Assembly (NCBI GenBank): GCA_021464415.1
Contig: CM038469.1
Location: forward strand, 7,294,501 to 7,358,500
DNA length: 64,000 nt
Reading direction: 5' to 3'
Source: Lonicera japonica
Lineage: Eukaryota > Streptophyta > Magnoliopsida > Dipsacales > Caprifoliaceae
The notes under the pieces were generated by a model. It ran no database searches, had not been told where the DNA came from, and was given only the letters and a program-made list of their open reading frames with translations. The translations under genes and the position numbers were made by a program. Each line of letters opens with the position of its first letter. Position 1 is the stretch's first letter. Below are positions 45,593 to 58,308 of this stretch, in pieces.

Positions 45593-47766
45593 TCACCACA
45601 TTACAAGCAAAACAAATAGTGCTGAACAAATTAATGCTGAAAATCCAACTAGGGTTTTATGGCCAGAGCTTGGCAAGAACGGGTACGTGTCTGGCGGTGG
45701 CAGCATGCATTCCTCGCCGTTGAAATACACTTTACGGGGAAATGCCCACCCCTGCTTGAAGGTGAAAGTATTCTTATCCTTTTGTAAAAGCATCTCCGAC
45801 TGAACATTTCCAAATGGCCCGGCCTCCATCAATAGATCATTGTAGAATTTCTGGCCATAGAACATTCCCGTATCATCTGCATATCAAAACAAATCCACGT
45901 CGATCAATAACTTTTAGAGTAATGATACATGTACTAATGTATCTGGCCAAATTAATATCCCAAGTGACGTGTGAAAAATTGCATTGGTTATTGTGTCGGG
46001 TCTATTTAAAACACCGAGTAATGCATCTTTGAATACGAGTTTTGTAGGGACTTACTGATAGATTGATAAGGAACGAGGGGTTTGTAATCGAAGCTGAAAA
46101 CTTGGGTGACATTGTTGAGATTCGGATGCTGAACAACTAGGGTCCAGAGCGTGTAGTTCATACGGTAATTGAAGTTAGTTATTGCCACCTTGGCACGCCA
46201 GTAATCCTTGTAGTTTTGCTTGACGTGCCAATGCACCCGTACAGGACACATGTGGTGTGTGCACTGTAGTAGCGGTGAATTATCCTTTTTAGGAGTGTTC
46301 ACTCCGAGCACACTTAGAAGCTTCGAATCGCTCCTACATATACATCACCACCGATATTGTCAGATCATGTGTGTGCTTGTTAAGCCAAAATTTGCAAGAA
46401 CTAGGAGAGATAAAAAATACTACTAGCTTACTTGATGCACTTGTTTTTGTTTTCACAACCACACGCGCAAGAAGGACAAGGAGTGATAGTTTCGTTGTAG
46501 AAAGACGAGAAGGAGACGCAGCAAGTCGGGTGTTTTCCCACCAAAAACTGCGAATAAGTGCATGTCACATTCCATGTCACTGCACACAATCCAAGAAGTG
46601 ATAGAGAATCAAAGATGAGAATTGGAATATAGGAAATAATAAGACCTCTATGGGTCCATTTGGATGATGAGAAAGAGAAAGGAAAGTGAAGGAAAATTCA
46701 TTTTCCTGCACTTTTTGCGAGTCTGGTTTACAGGAAAATGTTTCCGCCAATTTCTTGGAGGAAAACTTTTCTTGCAAAAACCACAAACGAAGAAGATGAC
46801 TTACTGAGGGCCTGAGTTTTCCTACGGCGATCAGGAGTTAGAAAATTTGTGGGAGGAACAATCTTTGCGGGTCCACAGGTGTAGCCCGGACCGGGACCCA
46901 GCAAGGTGAAGTTCTTAGGGAGTTTGACCGTCTTGTTAGAAGTACCGGCTAACCCAACACTGACCTGGAAGGCTGAGACGGCAGCCGAGGGGTCTTGTCC
47001 CCAAGACCCCAATACTCCGCCTTTACAGCAGTTGCTGAATTGTTGGTTGTAAGGGACACCAGGGAGCATGTCCACCACAGTTGGTGTCTTTTTGCAACAA
47101 TGGGGTATGTTTCCTTTGAACTTGGAACAGTCACCTTGTTCAGTGGTTTGAGCCCCAATCATTGACCATATCACTTCCTTCTTAGCCCATGTCCACCCTA
47201 GGGTCCAACCGGGGCTCATGATGTACCGGTACATTTGGAAATTGTTCATCGTTACAGCTGCCTGGAGAAAGATTCGTTGAAACCTTTGTGTTATATGTAT
47301 TATTACATTATACGTATAAATTGTAGAAATGAATAAAGTTAACGAATAAGAAAGAATGGGAAGTGTACTTACCACATAGCCATCTGGGGTCCAAGACATT
47401 ATATCCCATTTGATTGTTATGTTCCCGGTTGGATCCAAAGGATCATAGGCAGCTGCATTTAGAAAACACGCGTTTAGGCAATGAAACAAATAGAATCAAA
47501 TTAATTCTGACATGAGGGTGTGCTTGTTTCTTTTATCTGAAAACTGAATCCGAAAAATGTTCTTTTTTGTTCTGTTTTAATGCACATGTGAATAGTATTA
47601 AATTTTTGCCTTGTGCTTAAAAATTTAGAGGCAACACACGCATTAGCCTCTTATTAATGTTTTAAAAAATTAAAAGAACAGAAGATTTATTTTCAACATC
47701 AAAAGGTTGGGTACCTGAATAAGAGAAGAACAGAGCAAAACAAAAGGCTAAGATGAAAAATCTCAT
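45593..47766 (-). CDS. COBL4: COBRA-like protein 4 (COBL4/IRX6 type), secondary-wall
   Basis: Six minus-strand exons fit GT-AG rules: 47715-47766, 47373-47452, 46805-47261, 46432-46579, 46056-46333, 45593-45876, giving 432 aa. The signal peptide is MRFFILAFCFALFFSYS, and mature sequence begins AAYDPLDPTGNITIKWDIMS. Family signatures include MNNFQMYRYIMSPGWTLGWT, QTTEQGDCSKFKGNIPHCCK, CCVSFSSFYNETITPCPSCA (CCVS at about 216-219), NTPKKDNSPLLQCTHHMCPV and a GPI-type hydrophobic tail. The TPKKDN segment and GMFYGQKFYNDLLMEAGP are, from memory, COBL4/IRX6-specific; that protein is needed for cellulose in secondary walls of xylem and fibres (rice Brittle Culm1 is its counterpart). Exons 2, 3 and 5 are 80, 457 and 278 nt, exactly as in the neighbouring convergent gene. 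Confidence 0.93.
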
Positions 47767-48280
47767 CTCTGTTATTATAAATTGTTGTCGAATTTCGGGA
47801 ATAGGGGTTTTTAATTTGCAGAAGTTTTCTTGAAGTGGGTTTAAGAATTATAAAGCTAAAACTCTCAGAACAAGAAACTGCTGAGGTTCACAATTCCTCT
47901 TAAGTGATGAATGTGTAACATTTAAGAAAGAAATGGGATATGAGGAATTGGAATTCTCTAGACTAATTTGGAGATGCCTCACCTACTGGTTGTTAGATGT
48001 ATATATGTATGAAAGATTATATTGATATTTGGTTGTGATATATATATATATATATATATTTTGTTGGAGATTTCTGTTTCTTGAAGCAAAGATGGCGGGA
48101 GAACATGAAGACTGACTGAACACAACCACCCAACGGTCATTTTGTGCTGTGAGGGAAGTTGAGAATGACAGGTATTGCAAAATGGCATTATTCCAACAAC
48201 ATTTTTATTAATTTTTAAGTTTGTCAAACGGGTCCCTAGTAATCTTTGTGATCTCTCTTTCTTTTATTAAGAGGGAGGAA
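47767..48280 (-). promoter_or_regulatory. proximal promoter of COBL4-like gene
   Basis: Directly upstream of the minus-strand ATG. An AT alternating tract (about 48039-48060) could supply a TATA-like element for the minus strand, though its length makes it equally a microsatellite. No ORF here is supported. Confidence 0.4.
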
Positions 48281-48284
48281 TACT

Positions 48285-48295
48285 ACCTACCTACC
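48285..48295. promoter_or_regulatory. two overlapping AC elements upstream of COBL4-like gene
   Basis: ACCTACCTACC contains ACCTACC (AC-I) twice, at 48285-48291 and 48289-48295, about 520 bp upstream of the start codon. AC elements are bound by secondary-wall MYB factors of the MYB46/MYB83 group and by lignin MYBs. Their presence fits the assignment of this paralogue to secondary walls. Chance occurrence of a 7-mer is possible. Confidence 0.5.
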
Positions 48296-50119
48296 TGCCA
48301 AAATACAAATACTTTTTCAAACAGAATGACGTGGTTCTTATTATTTTTTAATTACTTCATTTTTTTAGGAAATTAAGACCTCGTGTTTTGAAAATTCACA
48401 CATTATTTAAAATTCCACTGGTCTTTGATATTAGTTCTGTATAAGAGGATACTGTAAAATAAACAAACGTTAATGAAACTGTGAAACTAACAAAAGTTGA
48501 TAATTATACAGAATAGGAGAATCTAAAAATCTACCTCAAGTCATGGCGTTGTTAATTACTCTTAGGAAATTATTGACTTAATTGTGTTTAACTAGAACTT
48601 AGAAGAATCAAATCAAAGGTAGGATGATCTCTAAACTGCACTTTGGTGGTTGTAAGTTGACAAGGGCAATTTGGTCATATAACTAATATTTGTGATACTT
48701 ATGGAATTCATTTGTGATACTTATTGAATTCATGACACATGTTAAACTCAAAAAAGAGAAAAAGGGAAAAAAAAGAAGAAGATCTTCCTTTGTTCTAAAT
48801 AAGTTCCACATGTTAAAAAGTCAATAGAGTTTGGGGCAAGTAAAGAGTTTCTTAGTTGTCTAGCAAGTAAAGAATTGGTTGGTAGGGACAAGAACTCAAT
48901 TGTCACAAAAACAAATAAATAATAAAAGGGACACATCAACTGACGCACAAGGGTATGCTTCAACAGTAGAATTCCTCTAATAAGTAGTTGTTCATCTCTT
49001 TCCCGTGGGCAAATGGTCCTATTCTTCACTCCATAGTTCCAAATTATAACTATACTACTTCTAAAGGGCCCTTGCTAGTTGGAAATCAAATCTTTGGTTT
49101 TGGTCTTGCTAGGGAAGTGGGCCTCTTACTGCACTCTAATGTGATATAAAATTATTGTTTTTATTCACAGTCAAGACTCTTGAACTCGATACAAACTTAG
49201 CAAGTTAAGTTTAAACACAAATAAGTTCGAGTTAATTCGAGTTAGAGTGACTAACTTATGTAATAAATGGATTGTATTCGAGTTAGTATACTTGACACAA
49301 CTAACTCGAAATTGACCCGCAATTGACACAATCAGACATGTTATGCATGACCTATTAACCTATTTATTATATAAGTTAATTAGTTCACAGTATCTGTTTG
49401 ATATAACAGTATAACTGATTTCCTTGTTAAACGGGTTAATCATATTGTGTCATGTAACATGTATATTAAAGAGGTCTTGTTCGAGTTATTACACCTCACA
49501 TGATTAATTAATTGGGCTGTATTCAAGTTGATGGTATGGTTATTATAGATGTGTTTTAATATGACGCGCAAACCCGAATTGCGACCCTGGAAATCACAGT
49601 AGCTTTATTTGAGTACTGAATTCTTGCCATGGGTAAGCCCAATTCTGTGAAGGGTGTGTAAATGAGTTGGGCCCCTGACATTTGAGAGAGCCCCCATGAG
49701 ACCATGCTTACAGAAGCCCAATTCTATGGAGCACACACTTTTTACCTATCCTTTTAGTTATATTATTTAAGGGGGGAAATTAATTCTCTTTTTTTTTCTG
49801 AATTAAGTTTACATTATTTCTTTCTTGGAGTCTACAAAATTAGAAGTCAAACTTCATTTCTACTGTATTCATAATAATAAATAAGTTTTATTTTTGATCA
49901 TTAATCATTTTAAACGTAGTTTATATTAAAAAAATATATATAGAAGTTTAACGAGAATATATCTTTCTAATAGACGTGACATACGCTGACTTTCACTTTA
50001 TTTATTTTCCCAATACAATTAAGTGATAACACTAACGTACCTTAATAGGCAGAAGGTTGCCTCAATACGCAAAGTAGTGTTTTGAGCACAGATAAATTTT
50101 TCGAACTATGACTACTATA
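48296..50119. other. intergenic, no gene seen
   Basis: AT-rich DNA with no sustained ORF. A stretch at about 49190-49560 (TTCGAGTTA words; ACGGGTTAATCATATTGTGT) resembles the dispersed repeat noted near 3590-3680. Confidence 0.6.
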
Positions 50120-50134
50120 ACATAGGGTTGATAA

Positions 50135-50290
50135 GAGGAGAGGGGTTGGCCCAGTGGTAGGCAACCTCCACCCTTGCCTTGAGGTCAAGGGTTCGACTCA
50201 TGGGGTGGGAGGGGAGGGTTTTTCTTTATTTGTAGAATTAAGGGAGAGACTTAGACCTCCCTTAATTTAAAAAAAAAAACAAAAAAAAAA
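50135..50290 (+). mobile_element. tRNA-derived SINE, family 2
   Basis: The A box TTGGCCCAGTGGTAGGCAAC and the B box GGGTTCGACTC are followed by a G-rich stretch, a short body ending AGACCTCCCTTAATTT and an A-rich tail. Perfect 15-bp direct repeats ACATAGGGTTGATAA flank it (50120-50134, 50291-50305). The body differs from that of the SINE at 40473, so it is a distinct family. Confidence 0.92.
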
Positions 50291-50305
50291 ACATAGGGTT
50301 GATAA

Positions 50306-51237
50306 TATAAGTAATACAAGTTCGGACCTCATCATGGGATAATAAAAATGCCACTAATAACTTCAATCAAATAATTTTTATTTTTATTTTTTTAAAAAAT
50401 GCTATTTTATTATTTATCATTACCTAGTGACATTTTATCTATTTGGTCCGAGATGTGTTTAAGCTTGTGATAAACTTTTAACACATCATCATTGAGATGA
50501 CATTGCTAGGAAACTGCCTTTTAATGAAAGTACTATAATTAATTGATTTGCATGTTAGTTTGTACGAACAATGGGCTACAGGGGAAACCCATATTTTGCT
50601 TACTTGTAAAATAAATGAATAAAGAAGAAGAGAAAATAGTAGATATAAGACAATGGAAAAAGGAAGCGCTAATGCTAATTAATTGTTTCTTTGCTATCAT
50701 ATATCTTCGTATACCAGTCTTTATACACGGATATAAATATTTGACGTAAAATAGTGACATATTAATTTGACAATTAGTTGATGGTTAAAATAAATTTTGA
50801 TAAGAATAAATTTGATATGAACTTCACATCCTAACTAATACACATTGCCGACACTACATATATCAATTTTGTGTCATATGTAAATATATGTCTAAAATTA
50901 TTGCTTCATATACTTTTATTATTAATAGTGGTGGTGGCCATATAAATATGGGCAAGCAAAGGGTTCTCACACACACAAAAAAAAGACTTATTAAATTAGT
51001 AGGGCTAGAATCCGGGCTTTGCCTCGTGAATTATTGAGTTCTATCTCACTCCACATATCCATATCCAAATATATCAATTATTTTTCTTTTTTCATTTATT
51101 CTTTTTAATTCTTAAGAAAAATATGCTACTTGTATATATATGTCAATTGATGGAATTTGAATATAATATTTTGCATCCATGTATTCTTGAACTTTTTTCA
51201 TAATTTTATGTCCATGTATCTACGGGTGGAGCAAGTG
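50306..51237. other. intergenic, no gene seen
   Basis: AT-rich. A 73-codon minus-strand frame at 50539-50760 has no recognisable similarity and low-complexity composition. No TE ends were recognised. Confidence 0.6.
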
Positions 51238-51275
51238 AGTGGGTGGGTGGGTGGGTGGGTGGGTGGGTGGGTGGG
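51238..51275 (+). repeat. (TGGG)n tract
   Basis: Nine consecutive GGG(T) units. It forms a textbook G-quadruplex pattern on the plus strand. The minus-strand Thr-His-Pro-Pro run in translated frames is an artefact. Confidence 0.9.
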
Positions 51276-54200
51276 TTAGGAAGTAGCCAACACATGCTGG
51301 CAATTCTAAGATATTAATAAAAATACTAATTGGGATTATAAATTTATTCTCAATAAGTACTACATACATATCAACATAATGATGATACCCTAATACTCTG
51401 ATTTCATTTAGAAAATGCTCCTTAGGTGTTGCTATTTGCAAGAATAATGGGCCTCATGTTATTGTTGGATGAGGGAGATGGTGCACTAAGTAATTAAGTA
51501 AATCATTGCATTTCAAAGTGATAGTTTTATTCTTTTTATAAATATATTTAATCAACGGTTTAAAATACAATTTAATGATGTAGGTTATGAGTTCAAATCT
51601 TGAAATGCAATTTTTGAAGACTAGGCTTTAACTGATGTCTTGTAAATCCTCTAGTTCCGGCGTAGATAAAATAAATAAATTGCCTTTGATTGAACAGGTA
51701 GATGTATTTTATTTGGTATGCGCAAACTGACACAATTTATTCAAAAATCTATTGGAACAAAACAATAAATAAATTATTATATATCTTAGCCTGTAAATGA
51801 TGTAAAGACCCTTTATTGATAGATAAATAAATTAGGTCCCCACTTTCTGTTAAGAATGGGAGCCATAAAACAGATATAAGATGGAATTCTCAGAGATAAG
51901 ACAAATAAATGGTAATGTGGGTGTGCTCTCATCTCTCCCTTTCAGACACATTTTCTTCTCAAATCTCATAATAGAAAATCCCACTCTAACATATATAGAT
52001 CTTGAAATAGAGCAAAATGGACAATAACATTCCCATCGAAAGATAATTTTAATCTTTAGACCTTATTTGGTTTGCGGTGAAATATTTGTACCTCCTATAT
52101 ATATCTCCCTTTTAAATGCATTTTCATCTCAAATTTCTGAATAACATAGCAAGTTAAGTTTGTTGATCCTATATAATACAAAAACTTAAGAAATGTGATT
52201 TTGGAATTACACAGAAAAGGGAAATTTGAGGCTAAATCGTGTATTATTAACTTCACGCCAATAGCCTTATAGCACGTCAATAAAGAGACTACATATAAAA
52301 AATCAAGAAAAAAGATCAATGTTCAAATTTTATGGGTGTAGTTTAATTCAACAAAAGAAACAAATATGAATGTGCACAAAGATGTAATGTCAAGATCAGT
52401 AAGGAAATAAGGCAATAGTCAATTGTCGATTATAGTATTAGTAAGGACCAAGATTACAATAACCTCACGAGGAGAAGTAACATGCACAAGTTCAAATTTT
52501 CCAATTTTTTGTTCTGACATAAGAAAAACAACAACCCCATAAAAAGTATAGAGCCCCACAAAAGCAAATAAAACTCAAGTTTCTTCCCTATTGTGGCCTA
52601 GCAACCACATGCTTTTGAGCATAATGTGAGTTGAAGAGGAGGGTGATAGAGACTAAAATATAGTGTCGGTTCAATCTGAACGTGTGTAAGGTAGACAACT
52701 GTATAAAGTTTTAACTAATTATGTTAAAGATTGTTATAATTTATGTAAGAATACCAAATGTAAAGAAAAAAAGAGAAGAAAATAAATTTGAATTTGAATT
52801 TTTGCACAGAATCATATACAACTGAGAGTGGTCTTGGGAAAATATATATGTACAAGAGTAGAAATAGAAATGGGAATTAGAGAAGGAACAAGAGGAAAGA
52901 CAAGGAATTGGGCATCAAACAAAATGGAACGAGGGACCCCTTAACACATGGGGGTGGGTGGCCTTTGAGCTCGTGAAATGGAGCCATTGTCAATTTTATA
53001 ACAAAGATTCTTTTTGCAATTTGTTGGTTGGAAGCACACAGTTTAGGGGAATAAGCTCTAGTGCTGATCTCAAGTGCTAATCTAAGTCTTAAATTATGTC
53101 AAATCAATAGCCGATGATGCTTTAATTAATTTTTTAAGTTCTTGAAAGTTTTAAAATTGAATGGATGAGAAGAAAGTAGTTATATATATATATATATATA
53201 TAAGCTCTATGTCCTAAAGGAACTAGAGAGAAATATTAAAGAAAGAAATTTAAGTTTAAGAAAAGGAAAAATAAACAACTTGAAAATTAAATTGGAGAAA
53301 CTTAGCTCCGAAATCAAAGTAAAATTTAACTGCAATTCTTACTAGACTGCAAATTATAATTATTCACCTGCTCTGGAAGCAAGTCCAACTTCTTACCAGT
53401 CTGAATTGCTTTAGCAGTCTTAATAACTATTTGAATCTCGATCATTTTAAGCTCTTCAATGACCCATCTTTTTTGCGTTTTAGAAACCACTATAATAAAA
53501 AATCATCACTTTTATAAGGAAGTAACTGCCTCCCTTCTTAAAGAAATACCCAATTAAAATGAGACTAGAATAGGAGACAAGGTGTCTATGGGAGGAACCT
53601 GGTTAGCGAGGTCGTAACCTCTGAACTCACAGGTTCAACCACAAACTCACTCTATCACCACCCTCATTCTCGTCTACCTCACAGCAATCCTCTAAATCAT
53701 CATCAAATGAGATAGACTTGGAAGACTCAACTGCATGCAAAGATGATACGCGGCTAGAATCCCCGGATAATGAGAACATGCCTGAATAACCTGAACATAT
53801 GATGATCTGGAAACCGAAAACACTGCGGTCGAAAAGGAACACACAACATACTAAATCGGTAAAACAAATCCCGAGCTTATAACCGCGGTTGACGCAACTG
53901 CCAAACCCAAGTCTGAAAAGTATCCGAAGCTATTAAAATACCTAAACTACCCATAACTAATTACCTGAAACCATATTAGAAGTCAAAATCATAACCCGAG
54001 AGGCATCACCCGAAAAATCATTAGTTGTTTTGGTTATTGTGTGGATAAACTCTATTTTAAATATTAATCAATGTACTTCTTGAGTTTTTCGCACATCATT
54101 TAGATTATTAACTTAATTCTTTAAGTTAGTACATCAATTATTACTTAATTTCAATAAAAATGAACTGCCGAGGACTTAGTTTAATGTGTACAAGTTTGTA

Positions 54201-55577
54201 TATTCAAAAGTTGTTTAAACAGAATAAACATGAAATAAACAATACATCACCCATAGGTCACTGAGGAAGCTATAAAGCAATAAATTAGTAGGGTCTAAAA
54301 GTGAAGTTGAAAGTGAGAGAACATAATTAATTCTGTTTACAGCAGCAGTTAAGATATGGGAGACTTTTTTAAGGGTTCAGATTAATTTTACACCATTAAA
54401 TTTTACTGTGATATATCCTGACAAGTAAAATTGCAGAGTAGAGTAGGATTTATTTGGACCATCCATGAAGTAGGGGGGGGGTAACAGTGGTACTGACAGT
54501 GGTCAGCTCTGAGAACTCATGCGGGTAGGGGGTGAAAAGTGCAATATGGTATAAATGTGACCACTCAAAAGCAATAAAAACTTGCTGTACTTTAAAATTC
54601 CTTCCAAAACAACCATAAATTTTAATAAATCAACAATTCAATTCTGAGTTTAAAAATTGAAATTAGAACAAAAATAAACTTATCTAATTCTAAAGCTCAG
54701 AATTGTGAAAACTAAATCATTGTTCTAATTTCAATTCCAAAACTCGAAATAGGTAACCAAACGCGCCAAGTTTTTCAAGAATCATAAAAGTGTTAGTGAT
54801 TAAGTTAATCAAAGAATTAAATATGGGATGATTGCTTATGTGGAAAGATGAAATCATATTAAATTTACTATACAATCTTGTTAATTGCTTCAAAGAATAT
54901 GTGAGGTTTTAGTTGAATTGCATATTACGGACGTACTGAAACTTACGCAAAATTGCTATCTTCTCATATCAAGTTTATGTGGTTGAGATTGTAAATCTTA
55001 TTTCAAGAATTCAAAGTCTCAAACAATGGCTACATCACATATGTAAGAATTGGTCATATTCTATTAAATGTGAGAATTAATTTAATAATTATGTGTGGCC
55101 CACATGATTGGTTATATTCGTGACTATGGTTAACATTAGAGAAGTTTAGGGTATATTTGGTGGGTGTTTATTTTTTTAAACTTTAAAAATTTAACTTAAA
55201 ATTAATTTTACTTTTACATTTCCTAAATTTTATTTCACTTTATTTTTTCTCTCTAAAAATTTTTTTAAAACACTATAACTTTAAATTCAAAAATTAAAAT
55301 TAGATAAAAAAATATATATATTTGAAACCTACTCGTAGAGATCTATAAAATAAGATCTATTGTGATTATTTTTTGAAATTTTTTTTATGAAACTTTTTAG
55401 TTGGTTGAAAAAATCTCAAACAAAAACCAAATTCACTTTTCAACATACTTTCAAATTCTACCAAACGATAGATTTTAAAAACTCAATTTAAAAACTCAAC
55501 TGAAAATATCAACCAAGTATCACCTTAGCTTCTCTAAGTTTCATACTTTAATGGTAAGTAGAAATTATAGATAGATA
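51276..55577. other. intergenic, 4.3 kb, no gene seen
   Basis: Only short chance ORFs occur. An (AT)n tract lies at about 53179-53203. A tRNA-like string with a B-box-like GGTTCAACCAC is at about 53600-53640 but does not fold as a tRNA. A G9 run is at about 54473-54481. Confidence 0.6.
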
Positions 55578-55862
55578 CTCCCTCCGTCCCAATTTAATTG
55601 TCCACTATTCCATTTTCGGATATTCCAAAATAATTGTCCACTTTTTATATTTAGCAGGTCATTAATTACAACACTTTTTATTATTTTCAATATTACCCTT
55701 TAAGCTCCTACTACTTTCTTTATTTTGGGTCCCACCACCTTTTTTTATTAGGAAAAAAATAAATGACATTTTTGAAAATAAATATTTTCTCTTAGAATAA
55801 TTATTATGTCTCTTTAATTTTTAATTTTTTAAAATGTAATAATTAAATTGAAACAGAGGGAG
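55578..55862. mobile_element. Stowaway MITE, copy 3
   Basis: Starts CTCCCTCCGTCCCAATTTAA and ends AATTGAAACAGAGGGAG, with TA on both sides (55576-55577, 55863-55864). Same orientation and size (285 bp) as the copy at 6306, with scattered substitutions. Confidence 0.92.
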
Positions 55863-55864
55863 TA

Positions 55865-56689
55865 CATAATATCCATCAATTATAAACGGTACATAATATC
55901 TATCAATTATAAACGACTTGACTTAAGAGAAATAACAAATTTAAGGTTTTATGTGTGCAGCTAAGGCCAAGAGAGAAATCACTTTTCGACGGCCAAAGGA
56001 GGACAGTGATTGATGACTCAAGAAAAACGCTCTTTACAAAATTGACTAAAGCTATAGGGCTAAAGTTAGTACCCTTATTATTTATATAGTTGTTTATGCC
56101 CCTAAAATCATGATTAGTTCAAAAATTCTAAATAATTATATTTATGTAAATTTATGCATGTTTTATCTGCAATAATATATATATATATCTAATAAAAATA
56201 AATTTACACGCAATAATATATATATCTAATAAAAATAAATTTACGTGCTATATCAGAGTTAGGTCCGAAGATTTTCCTGATAATAATAATAGATTTGAAG
56301 GTAAATTAAGAATTATGTTAATGAATTGTTTTAGTTTTGTGCGCATCGGTTAATGTTTAGTGGATTAACTTGATGACTTAAAAGTATGTGACGTCACTCC
56401 CATTCTATGAATTGTCATATTATTATAGTTGCTTGTATCAATTGGAACCTTCATATATTTAATATTCAAATTGGAATTAAAGTCAAGGTTTAGTTTTGCT
56501 TCAGCACACAATTTTATTTGATACTGTGAGACTATTCTTTGTCTTCTATGAACCGTATTTATTTGTTTTTCTAAACAAATTTGAAGTTCATGTCTATGTA
56601 CACACTGCATGATATCTCATAATTTGGCTAAATTTCAATACTTGTTCAAAAAATGGGTTTATTGTGTCAACAATTCTTTGTATTTATTT
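55865..56689. other. intergenic, no gene seen
   Basis: AT-rich with two short direct repeats: CATAATATCTATCAATTATA at about 55865-55915, and ATATATATCTAATAAAAATA at about 56178-56240. Confidence 0.6.
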
Positions 56690-57190
56690 TGATGGTTAAC
56701 TAGGAAGAAACCGATATAAGTTCCACCATCTTTTATAGTATTTTAATTGTATAAACCGAAAATGTCAGATTTTTAAACAAAGTTCGGGCGAAAGTTCTTT
56801 ACCCGTAACTTCTAAGGAAATAGTTGTTTCTCTAATTATTGTACGATTAAATAACAATGAACAATTGAATAACCAACACCTCCATCATAAAGTTGTTGCC
56901 AATGAACAAATTGTAGAAAACCACAACGAACAACATGAAAGTTTATGTGTTATTCCTAATGATTATGTGGTTTATTTACAAGAATTAATTTGAGTTAAGA
57001 TAAAGAAAGATCCGATAACTTATATACTAAGCAATAATGATTCTATTAAGTAGATTATTGCCATGAAAAGGGAGTTGAAAGAATGGAACGTAATGAAGTC
57101 TCGGAAGTCATTGAATTGCTAAAATCAAATTGTTCTTAAAAGGTCATTAAGACAAAATGCGACTCTATTAGCAATATCAAATGACATATA
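56690..57190 (+). pseudogene. Ty1/copia pol remnant (integrase end to RT start)
   Basis: From about 56690, decayed text corresponds to the linker after integrase. Then NDYVVYLQE (about 56957-56985) and KKDPITYILSNNDSIK with IIAMKRELK (about 57004-57080) match the conserved DYVVYLQE...DP.S...A......W..AMK.E segment that opens copia reverse transcriptase. A stop lies between the two blocks. No catalytic YVDD block follows, so only about 500 bp of the element is visible. Confidence 0.65.
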
Positions 57191-58308
57191 ATTAAACTAG
57201 TTTTCTTATGCTTTAATTGTTAAGTATGCATTAATTATAAATGATTCTTCCTGCATGAATTAAGAAGAATTACCCTAGAATCATTATGGCATTAGTAGTT
57301 CATTATGACTTCTGTGAATTGGAGTTTAGTAACATGACGTATGTATGATATAGTTAGGTACATTAGAAAATAATTAACAAACTTATGAAGTCAACACATA
57401 GACTTAAGAAGTTAATCTCCACATTGGTATATTAAGTTTAATAATACCATGACTTCTTTTGGTTTAATGGAAAATTTTGTTAATTTTGCACATACAAAAT
57501 CAAAACCTACACCACCATCTTAATCGCCTGTCGAAAACGATTCTTCTGCTATTAAAACCAAGCCAATCAGACATCCCACACGCAGTCACACACGGCAAGT
57601 GAATCATCACTACCGCCACAAAAATCCACTAGCAGCCTCATTCGCACTGCGTCCCTCTCCTCACACGCCTTTGAGTGCGTTGTTCTACAGTCATCCATGC
57701 ACCCTACTCGTTGTACGCGCCCACACACGTGCTTAGTCCACACACTTCCCAGCCTCATGCCCCATTACGCCATCACTTGCCCACATGCGTTGTAGACACC
57801 CCCAATTCTTGACCCCCACAAGAACCCTAAAAGCTCCCGAAAAGTTCACATTGAGTTCAGAACTCACCCACACATTAGGGCATACTTTAAAGGAGTTTAT
57901 AGCACAACAAACTGCCCTACTAGTTGGGTTTGAAACACGACAAACTTGCTAAACACAAACCACTCACTGACACATCAACGTGTCAGAACCCATCACTTTA
58001 GGTGTTTGTCGCACAAAAAAATGGGTGTTTATCGTGCAACAAACAGTCCACTAATAAAGTTTGTCATGAAAGAAACCCTTGCGGCATTATAAATAGGCCT
58101 GCACCCGTATTAGTTTATAAACAGATTTTTGCATTGACAATTCTATTACTCTCACAAAATTTTTGACTTTCAAGTTATCTCAAAAGTTCGTTTAATATAT
58201 TGTTTAATTTCCAAAGAATACCTGAGTCTCGTCTCAATATCCGGAGTGCCATATTCTGGAATTAAATCGCCAGGAGTTTCTGAATAAGAAAAGCTGGTAT
58301 CCGTCACT
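57191..58308. other. noncoding; GC-shifted block and TATA-like promoter
   Basis: 57540-57850 is noticeably richer in C and contains CACAC-rich text unlike its flanks, with no convincing gene (the minus-strand 63-codon Cys-rich frame looks like chance). CATTATAAATAGGCCTGCAC at about 58086 has a good TATA box followed 30 bp later by leader-like sequence, as in an LTR promoter. The sequence is then interrupted by the solo LTR at 58309 and may resume at 61222. Confidence 0.45.

Noticed and set aside
53590..53645. tRNA-like string with A-box- and B-box-like words
   Set aside because: I could not draw a cloverleaf with acceptor stem and anticodon arm, and no SINE tail or duplication is present.
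57567..57758. 63-codon Cys/Val-rich minus-strand ORF in a GC-shifted block
   Set aside because: No signal peptide, recognisable motif or exon context. The composition reflects CACAC-rich DNA.
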